Source: CAZIHO01 sp964538875
GTDB lineage: Bacteria > Pseudomonadota > Gammaproteobacteria > Chromatiales > Chromatiaceae
Length of the DNA: 28,144 bases
Direction: 5' to 3'
NCBI GenBank assembly: GCA_964538875.1
Contig: CAZIHO010000037.1
Span: forward strand, 1-28,144
Part shown: piece after piece, positions 8,107-13,898 of the stretch
Layout of the letters: the number at the start of each line of letters is the position of its first letter
How positions within the stretch are numbered: position 1 is the first letter of the stretch
Position numbers and translations under genes: made by a program
Notes under the pieces: model-generated
What the model was told of the DNA's origin: nothing
Databases searched by the model: none
The model's input: only the letters and a program-made list of their open reading frames with translations

Positions 8107-8131
8107 CTGGCGCGGCCTAGCGCCGCGCCAG
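8107..8131. terminator. Bidirectional hairpin between convergent cysB-like and PhnD-like genes
   Basis: CTGGCGCGGC (8107-8116) pairs perfectly with GCCGCGCCAG (8122-8131) around the loop CTAGC. The 10-bp stem lies in the middle of the 54-base gap between two convergent stops, the expected place for a shared terminator. Neither strand has a U-tract. Confidence 0.5.
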
Positions 8132-8143
8132 CCGAAGCCGGGA

Positions 8144-8893
8144 TCAAGTGGTCCCGAGGGCGTCCATCAGGTCGATCATCATTTCCATGGTCTCGTCGTC
8201 CACCATTTCCCAGTTAGTGAACTTGAGGGCTTCCAAAATGCCCTGGCCCCTGGCGTTGCCGCCCATGCCGAGCAACAGTTCCTGGAGCTTTTCCCGCTGA
8301 TCCATGAGCCGGGGTCCTACCATCAGGGAATGGTGAATGACATAAATCTGACTTTGCACCAGAATACGCATCTGATTGCGCACCATGGACGACAGGTCCT
8401 GGTAGGACTTGGCGAGAAAAACGCCGGCATCTGCCTCGTTCTTGAGGATTTTTTTGGCCACTAGCACATAATTGCCGCAGTCTGCCAATTTCATGTTGGA
8501 CGCGTCCAGGGACGCCGGTTCCAGCATGATCATGCCCATCATCTTCACATCCGGATCATCCGTGACCGCCACCGTGCAACCGGGCTGCAAGTCCTCCACA
8601 TGCTGATAGGCGCTGGACGCATTGGCGGCAATGATGGCTTCGTCGCTGATGCCAGTGGGCTTGACCAGGGGCTTAAAACCCTTGTCCCGCACCAGCACCG
8701 CCGCGTCGTAGGGGTTGGCATAGATCAGATCCACCTGATCCGCCGCGATCGCCTTTTGCTGGCTGGGAAAATCGTCGTAAAGCTGCAAGCTGATGGATAA
8801 ATCCGAGGCCCGTTGCAGCCAGGTGTTAAAAATAAACCAGCCGGGCATGTGCTCGGGACTGAAATCCGGGCTCACCGTGAATTTAAATGACAT
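8144..8893 (-). CDS. PhnD-like solute-binding-fold protein without signal peptide
   Basis: The 249-residue protein resembles the type 2 periplasmic-binding fold of the PhnD / phosphate-phosphonate binding family: an N-terminal beta strand (MSFKFTVSPDFSPEHM), DFPSQQKAIAADQVDLIYAN, the YDAAVLVRDKGFKPLVKP stretch and a second lobe from about residue 100. Unlike transporter binding proteins it has no signal peptide or lipobox, so it is probably cytoplasmic and more likely a sensor or carrier than part of an ABC importer; no permease or ATPase is nearby. The longer frame back to 8950 is rejected because it overlaps the preceding gene, whereas ATG 8893 has GGGAG upstream. It lies 26 bases after the PAS gene and is probably co-transcribed with it. 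The C-terminal half is methionine-rich (17 Met overall by hand count). Ligand unknown. Confidence 0.7.
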   Translation of the reverse strand: MSFKFTVSPDFSPEHMPGWFIFNTWLQRASDLSISLQLYDDFPSQQKAIAADQVDLIYANPYDAAVLVRDKGFKPLVKPTGISDEAIIAANASSAYQHVEDLQPGCTVAVTDDPDVKMMGMIMLEPASLDASNMKLADCGNYVLVAKKILKNEADAGVFLAKSYQDLSSMVRNQMRILVQSQIYVIHHSLMVGPRLMDQREKLQELLLGMGGNARGQGILEALKFTNWEMVDDETMEMMIDLMDALGTT

Positions 8894-8919
8894 GGGGTGG
8901 CTCCCTCGTACGGTCGGCC

Positions 8920-9393
8920 TTAGAACAGGGTCGGATAAAGTTTGATGCATTCCTCCACGCGCGGCCGCGCCGGCTTACGGCGCACCGAGGTATAGCCCTC
9001 GATTTTGCCACCGCGAATGTTGGGTACCACCACCGCCCTAACCCAATAATAGGCTCCATCCTTGCGCAAGTTCTTCACGTATCCTTGCCATTTCTGGCCC
9101 CGTTGGATGGTGTCCCAGAGGTCTTTGAACGCCGCCGGCGGCATGTCCGGATGACGCAGAATATGGTGTGGCTCGCCAATCAATTCCTCTACCCTATAGC
9201 CGGACATGGCCACGAAGGACTGATTAGCCTGGGTGATGATGCCTTTCACGTCGGTGCGGGACACGATCAGCCGCCCCTCGGGAAAGGGGACTTCCTTGTC
9301 GGTGGTCAGCACCCGACGGGAACTCCCATCAGAATATTGGAGCTGGTATTCCTTGAATTCGCCGTCGATATCCGCCGGATTCATGTCTTTCAT
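8920..9393 (-). CDS. Stand-alone Aer-type PAS domain protein
   Basis: The 157-residue protein is essentially one PAS domain (about residues 38-135) of the kind found at the N-terminus of the aerotaxis receptor Aer. Matching elements are LIVSRTDVKGIITQANQSF, FVAMSGYRVEELIGEPHHIL, RHPDMPPAAFKDLW, and WQGYVKNLRKDGAYYWVRA. R80, H81 and D83 in RHPDMP and N57 correspond to residues required for FAD binding in E. coli Aer, so a flavin redox sensor is likely. There is no transmembrane, HAMP, kinase or methyl-accepting domain, so the output must go through a partner. The start ATG 9393 has GGAG upstream; an earlier in-frame start at 9438 adds 15 residues and cannot be excluded. It is followed by the PhnD-like gene after 26 bases. 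Confidence 0.82.
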   Translation of the reverse strand: MKDMNPADIDGEFKEYQLQYSDGSSRRVLTTDKEVPFPEGRLIVSRTDVKGIITQANQSFVAMSGYRVEELIGEPHHILRHPDMPPAAFKDLWDTIQRGQKWQGYVKNLRKDGAYYWVRAVVVPNIRGGKIEGYTSVRRKPARPRVEECIKLYPTLF

Positions 9394-9657
9394 GCCAGGA
9401 ACTCCCGGAAACCGGAGTGAATGAATGGATGTTCGCAATAATCGAACGCTACCGCCAAGGTCCTGCTTCGATCAAAACCAACAGACTTTACGCCGTAGCC
9501 CGTGATTTCGTTCCGTTGTCCCGCGCGAACCCACGACTGAGACATTATGACTTTTTTCGCCCCTAGGATCACCTGGCCGGGCCAAGGAAACGAACCCGGG
9601 AGGGCCCAGACATCTGGCCTGCTCCAGGGCATTCCAGGAATGCACCTCTCCAATACC
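9394..9657. other. Non-coding gap between pnp and the PAS gene
   Basis: No convincing gene is seen here. A weak - strand promoter candidate is CATAAT near 9541-9546, without a good -35 element. Small inverted repeats occur (CCAGACATCTGG around 9606-9617; GCATTCC/GGAATGC at 9629-9643). The PAS gene probably has its own promoter in this gap because a terminator follows pnp, but I cannot point to it firmly. Confidence 0.4.
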
Positions 9658-9681
9658 AAAACGGGCGCCCGAGGGCGCCCG
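9658..9681 (-). terminator. Intrinsic terminator after pnp
   Basis: On the - strand CGGGCGCC (9681-9674) pairs with GGCGCCCG (9669-9662) around a 4-base loop, followed by TTTTGG. It starts about 25 bases after the pnp stop and likely ends the rimP-pnp operon. Confidence 0.7.
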
Positions 9682-9707
9682 CCGATCAACCTTAGCAGGA
9701 TGGAAAG

Positions 9708-11810
9708 CTAGCCGTCCTGCTCGACACCCTTCATGGACAGCCGGATACGGCCCTGCTTATCCACTTCCAATACCTTGACCTTGATGACATCCCCCTCGTT
9801 CAGCTTATCGCTGACCTTCTGCACCCGGTCCTCGCAGATCTGGGAGATATGCACCAGGCCGTCCTTGCCCGGCAGAATGGTGACGAAGGCACCGAAATCC
9901 ATCAGCCGCGCCACCCGGCCCTGGTAGATCTTGCCCACTTCCACCTCGGCGGTAATGAGCTCGATGCGACGGCGGGCTTCCTCGCCAGCGCTCTTGTCCA
10001 CCGAGAAGATCTTGATTAGGCCATCGTCGGTGATGTCCACCGCCGCGCCGGTTTCCTCGGTGATGGCGCGAATGGTGGTACCGCCCTTGCCAATCACGTC
10101 CCGGATCTTCTCTGGATCAATGCGGATCTCGATGATGCGCGGCGCGTGCTCGGACATCTCCGAGCGAGCCTCGCTGAGCACCTTGTTCATCTCGCCCAGG
10201 ATATGCATACGCCCGGCCTTGGCCTGCTCCAGCGCCACCTGCATGATCTCGGCGGTGATGCCCTGGATCTTGATGTCCATCTGCAGGGCATTGACACCCT
10301 TAGCAGTACCGGCCACCTTGAAGTCCATGTCGCCCAAGTGGTCCTCGTCGCCCATGATGTCGGTGAGAACCGCGAAGCTATCCCCTTCCTTGATCAGGCC
10401 CATGGCCACACCAGCGACCGGAGCCCGCAGGGGCACGCCCGCGTCCATCAGGGACAGGCTGGTGCCGCAGACCGACGCCATGGAACTGGAGCCGTTGGAT
10501 TCGGTGATTTCCGACACCACCCGCACCGAGTAGGGGAATTCGTTGATGCTGGGCATGACCGCCAGCACGCCCCGCTTGGCCAGCCGGCCATGGCCGATCT
10601 CACGCCGCTTGGGGCTGCCGACCCGGCCGATCTCGCCAACACAGAAGGGCGGGAAGTTATAATGGAGCATGAAATGCTCACGCCGCTCCCCTTCCAGGGC
10701 ATCGATGATCTGGGAATCCCGCTCGGTACCCAGGGTCGTGACCACCAACGCCTGGGTCTCGCCCCGGGTGAATAGGGCCGAACCATGGGTACGGGGCAAG
10801 ACCCCGGTACGCACCGAGATGGGCCGCACGGTCTGGGTGTCGCGGCCATCGATACGAGGCTCGCCGGCCAGGATGCGGCTGCGCACGATGCGCTTCTTGA
10901 TACTCTCCAGAGCGCCCATGACGCCGGTGATGCTGCCCTTGTAGCCGTCACCCGGCGCTTCCGGGCCCAGCTTGGCGAACACCGCCCGGGTGATGTCGTC
11001 GATGCGCTGGTAGCGGGCCATCTTGTCCGCGATCCGGTAGGCCTCGCCCAGGGCGTCCGCCGCCTCCGCGTCCACCAGGCCTTGGAGTTGTTGGTCCTTG
11101 CCGTGATGGAGATAGTCGATGGGCGCCTTGTTGACCTCGGCGGCCAGTTCCTGGATGGCCTGGATGGCGATCTGCATCTGCTGGTGACCGAACAGCACCG
11201 CGCCCAGCATCACTTCCTCGGACAGTTCGTTGGCCTCAGATTCCACCATCAGCACCGCGTCCCGGGTCCCGGCCACCACCAGATCCAGGGCGTTGGTGAC
11301 GCTCAGTCCGGTGGAGGGGGGATTAAGGACGTATTGCCCATCCTGGTAACCGACCCGAGCCGCTCCCACCGGACCCTGGAAGGGCAGGCCGGAAATGGCC
11401 ATGGCCGCCGAGGCGCCCAAAATGGAGGGAATCTCGGGATCCACGGCCGGATTCAGGGACTTGACGGTGGCGATGACTTGCACCTCATTGGTGAAGTCCT
11501 TGGGAAACAGGGGCCGCAGGGGCCGGTCGATAAGCCGCGAGGTGAGGATTTCCTTCTCGCTGGGCCGGCCTTCACGCCGGAAGAAGCCGCCCGGAATACG
11601 GCCTGCGGCGTAGGTCTTTTCTTGATAATCCACGGTCAGGGGGAAGAAGTCCCTTTCCGCTGTCGCGTTCTTATCCGCCACTACGGTCACCAGGACGACC
11701 GTATCGCCCATGTTGACCATCACGGCTCCGTCCGCCTGGCGGGCTATCTCGCCCGTCTCCAGGATTACCGGATAAGCGCCAAATTGAAATTCTTTTCTAA
11801 TCGGATTCAC
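9708..11810 (-). CDS. pnp: Polynucleotide phosphorylase (PNPase)
   Basis: PNPase is the trimeric phosphorolytic 3'-5' exoribonuclease of mRNA decay and the degradosome. The protein has 700 residues, close to the usual 700-711. It begins NPIRKEFQFG, carries two RNase PH domains (first with GRIPGGFFRREGRPSEKE, second with GEGRREHFMLHYNFPPF-type residues and the catalytic DEDHLGDMDFKVAGT), then a KH domain (VIGKGGTTIRAITEETGA) and a C-terminal S1 domain (GRVARLMDFGAFVTILPGKDG). The start is taken as GTG 11810, with AGGGG upstream; the frame is open further to 11927, but that extension is low-complexity and overlaps the structured leader. The order rpsO-pnp is strongly conserved in proteobacteria. 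Confidence 0.96.
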   Translation of the reverse strand: MNPIRKEFQFGAYPVILETGEIARQADGAVMVNMGDTVVLVTVVADKNATAERDFFPLTVDYQEKTYAAGRIPGGFFRREGRPSEKEILTSRLIDRPLRPLFPKDFTNEVQVIATVKSLNPAVDPEIPSILGASAAMAISGLPFQGPVGAARVGYQDGQYVLNPPSTGLSVTNALDLVVAGTRDAVLMVESEANELSEEVMLGAVLFGHQQMQIAIQAIQELAAEVNKAPIDYLHHGKDQQLQGLVDAEAADALGEAYRIADKMARYQRIDDITRAVFAKLGPEAPGDGYKGSITGVMGALESIKKRIVRSRILAGEPRIDGRDTQTVRPISVRTGVLPRTHGSALFTRGETQALVVTTLGTERDSQIIDALEGERREHFMLHYNFPPFCVGEIGRVGSPKRREIGHGRLAKRGVLAVMPSINEFPYSVRVVSEITESNGSSSMASVCGTSLSLMDAGVPLRAPVAGVAMGLIKEGDSFAVLTDIMGDEDHLGDMDFKVAGTAKGVNALQMDIKIQGITAEIMQVALEQAKAGRMHILGEMNKVLSEARSEMSEHAPRIIEIRIDPEKIRDVIGKGGTTIRAITEETGAAVDITDDGLIKIFSVDKSAGEEARRRIELITAEVEVGKIYQGRVARLMDFGAFVTILPGKDGLVHISQICEDRVQKVSDKLNEGDVIKVKVLEVDKQGRIRLSMKGVEQDG

Positions 11811-11880
11811 AGTCGATCCCCTAACTTTGGGAGAATGGATTAGCAGGCTGGGAAAAATTGGATGCTTCGGCAGCCTGGGT

Positions 11881-12003
11881 GCCGTCCGGGAAGGCGCGGT
11901 CCTGGACGGCGGCGTTGATACCGCCATCCAGGGAGGGATTGGAAAAGCCGGTTCTCCAATCCCGGCTGGACATAGGCCGGAACGGCTTATTCAACAGCCG
12001 GTT
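11881..12003 (-). promoter_or_regulatory. Structured rpsO-pnp intergenic leader
   Basis: The 191-base gap holds several hairpins: CGGCT/AGCCG (11983-11987 with 11996-12000) touching the rpsO stop, a perfect 9-bp stem GGGATTGGA/TCCAATCCC (11935-11943 with 11955-11963), GGCGG/CCGCC (11908-11912 with 11921-11925), and overlapping GCCGTCC/GGACGGC (11881-11887 with 11904-11910). In E. coli the pnp leader is cut by RNase III and autoregulated by PNPase; by position this region could do the same. No U-tract terminator was found. Confidence 0.5.
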
Positions 12004-12271
12004 AGCGGCGCAGGCCGAGGCTGCCGATCAGGGTGCGATAGCGCGCCACGTCTTCCCGCTTCAGGTAGTCGAGCAACTTACGGCGGGCGTTGACCAGGCG
12101 CACCAGACCCTGCCGGGAGTGGTGGTCATGCAGATGCACCTTGAAATGCTCCGTCAGTTGCAGGATGCGGCTGGTGAGCAGCGCCACCTGCACTTCCGGA
12201 GAACCCGTGTCATTCTCGCCCCGCTGATATTTCTCGATTACGGCCTTCTTGTCTTGCACACTCATCGTCAT
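12002..12271 (-). CDS. rpsO: 30S ribosomal protein S15
   Basis: S15 binds 16S rRNA early in 30S assembly. From ATG 12271 the protein has 89 residues, the family's usual length, with the conserved NDTGSPEVQVALLTSRI, DHHSRQGLVRLVNARRKLLDYL and YRTLIGSLGLRR. GGGAG lies seven bases before the start. An in-frame extension to 12355 is rejected because it lacks family similarity and a ribosome site. It precedes pnp on the same strand. Confidence 0.97.
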   Translation of the reverse strand: MTMSVQDKKAVIEKYQRGENDTGSPEVQVALLTSRILQLTEHFKVHLHDHHSRQGLVRLVNARRKLLDYLKREDVARYRTLIGSLGLRR

Positions 12272-12520
12272 CGCATTACTCCCACCACATTGTGGATAAA
12301 GCCGCTTCCGCCCGCGGGCGGTTCCCTCCGGCAATGGGTCCAGGGGGACGGCCAACTAAGCCCTCGCAGCACCGGCACCGGCGGCTTCAAGGGCGCTAAG
12401 AATCCAAGCCTCTGGCCACCGGCATTGGTAACTTCCGGTTCCCTAAAACTCGGCGACTGAACTGGCTAAGTATCCGTTTTTCCGCTGTCTGGCGCAAACC
12501 AGACCGGCGAGCACCAATTA
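12272..12520 (-). other. truB-rpsO intergenic region with rpsO leader palindrome
   Basis: This 249-base gap carries no gene that I can support. Near rpsO it has a perfect 14-bp palindrome, CCGCCCGCGGGCGG (12308-12321), about 37 bases before the start; S15 often autoregulates through leader structures, so this may be part of one. After truB there is a small hairpin GTCTGG/CCAGAC (12487-12504) without a U-tract. An rpsO promoter is expected, but no good -35/-10 pair was found. Confidence 0.35.
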
Positions 12521-13441
12521 CTAATCCTGGTTAATCAACCGCTTCGGCTGCACCTTGCCGTCTTCCAGGATAAAACCCACACCCAGCAATTCCCCGGACT
12601 TAGCCCGGATGCGCACCCAGCCCTCGGTGGGCGCCTGGGGCACCATGACTGCCTGGCCCATGCGCAGGTAGAAGGCGGTGGCCTCGCTCAGGACCACTTC
12701 CGGCCACTGGCCGAGGGCGGTTTCCATGGGCAACAGCAGGGCGTCCAGAGCGCTGAATCCTTCCACCTCCAGCCGCTCCAGCTCATCCAGGGTCACGAAG
12801 CCGGTCTCCTCGCCGTAGGGTCCGACACTGGTCCGGCGCAGCCCGACCACATGGGCGCCGCAGCCGATCCGGTGCCCCAAATCCTCGGCCAAGGTGCGCA
12901 CATAGGTGCCCTTGGAACAGTGCACGTTCAGTTCTAGAAAGGGCGCATCCCACTGGGTCAGAGTCATGGAGTGAATCGTCACCCGGCGCGACTCCCGCTC
13001 CACCTCGATGCCCTGGCGGGCCAGGTTATAGAGCCGCTCGCCCTTATGCTTGACTGCTGAATACATGGGTGGCAACTGGTCGATCTCGCCAAGGAATTCC
13101 GGCAGCGCCGCTTCCACGTCCGCCTGTTGGATGCCCTCGGTGGGCACCGTCGCGATCACCTCACCCTCCGCATCCGCAGTAGTGGTGGTGACGCCCAGCC
13201 GCACCCGCACCAGATAGCGCTTATCCGCGTCCAGCAGGAAAGCGGACAACTTGGTGGCATCACCCAGGCAAATGGGCAACAGACCAGTGGCCAGGGGGTC
13301 CAGGCTACCGGTATGACCCGCCTTGCGGGCCTGAAAAATGCGCTTGACCCGTTGCAGCGCCGCGTTGGACGTCATGTCCAGCGGCTTATCGAGCAACAGA
13401 ATGCCATTGATGGCACGGCCAGTTTGACGGCGTCGGCCCAT
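12521..13441 (-). CDS. truB: tRNA pseudouridine(55) synthase TruB
   Basis: TruB makes pseudouridine 55 in the T-loop of tRNAs and acts as a tRNA chaperone. The 306-residue protein has the family start GILLLDKPLDMTSN, the catalytic motif HTGSLDPLATGLLP with Asp48, YSAVKHKGERLYNLARQG, and the C-terminal GTYVRTLAEDLGHRIGCGAHV. The C-terminal part from about residue 245 resembles the PUA-like end of proteobacterial TruB. AAGGGAA lies upstream of ATG 13441. It follows rbfA after 77 bases, in conserved order. Confidence 0.96.
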   Translation of the reverse strand: MGRRRQTGRAINGILLLDKPLDMTSNAALQRVKRIFQARKAGHTGSLDPLATGLLPICLGDATKLSAFLLDADKRYLVRVRLGVTTTTADAEGEVIATVPTEGIQQADVEAALPEFLGEIDQLPPMYSAVKHKGERLYNLARQGIEVERESRRVTIHSMTLTQWDAPFLELNVHCSKGTYVRTLAEDLGHRIGCGAHVVGLRRTSVGPYGEETGFVTLDELERLEVEGFSALDALLLPMETALGQWPEVVLSEATAFYLRMGQAVMVPQAPTEGWVRIRAKSGELLGVGFILEDGKVQPKRLINQD

Positions 13442-13518
13442 GGGGTTCCCTTAACGCAACAAGGATGGAGCCAGCCGTCCCGGCCCCCGGGAGGCGGCGC
13501 AAGCAACGGCTGACAGGT

Positions 13519-13881
13519 TCATTCTTCGGACGGGCCCACGTCCGCCACCGCCTGGTCGATCAGGGCGGACATCCGCTCCCCCGCCAGCACCGAGGCATCG
13601 TATTGAAAATGCAGTTGGGGCATACCCCGGGCGCGGACCCGCTGGGCCAATTCGTGGCGGAGAAAACCCGCTAAGTGCTTGTTCAGCAATTGCTCGGTGG
13701 CCTTGGCATCCGCTTCCGCGCAGGTGAAATAGACCTTGGCGTGGGCCAGGTCCCGCGTGATGCGGACTTCCTGGACCGTGACCTGGCCCAGGCGGGGATC
13801 CTTGACCTCATCGCGCAGGATCACCGCCAGTTCCCGGCGCAGCTCCGAGCCGAGCCGGTCGGTTCGCTGAAATTCACGCAT
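13519..13881 (-). CDS. rbfA: Ribosome-binding factor A
   Basis: RbfA assists late 30S maturation by binding near the 5' helix of 16S rRNA. The 120-residue protein shows the KH-like fold residues RTDRLGSELRRELAVILRDE, VKDPRLGQVTVQEVRITRDL and AHAKVYFTC, with MPQLHFQYDASVLAGERM near the C-terminus. GAGGGGG lies six bases before ATG 13881. It starts 17 bases after infB, so the two are likely co-transcribed and possibly coupled. Confidence 0.95.
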   Translation of the reverse strand: MREFQRTDRLGSELRRELAVILRDEVKDPRLGQVTVQEVRITRDLAHAKVYFTCAEADAKATEQLLNKHLAGFLRHELAQRVRARGMPQLHFQYDASVLAGERMSALIDQAVADVGPSEE

Positions 13882-13898
13882 CCCGGCCCCCTCGCGGC

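Noticed and set aside
8894..8950. N-terminal extension of the PhnD-like protein, possibly a signal peptide
   Set aside because: The extension is not hydrophobic, overlaps the PAS gene stop, and lacks a ribosome site, while ATG 8893 has GGGAG upstream.
10785..11843. Long + strand frame opposite pnp
   Set aside because: Antisense to a clearly conserved PNPase; composition is that of a GC shadow frame.
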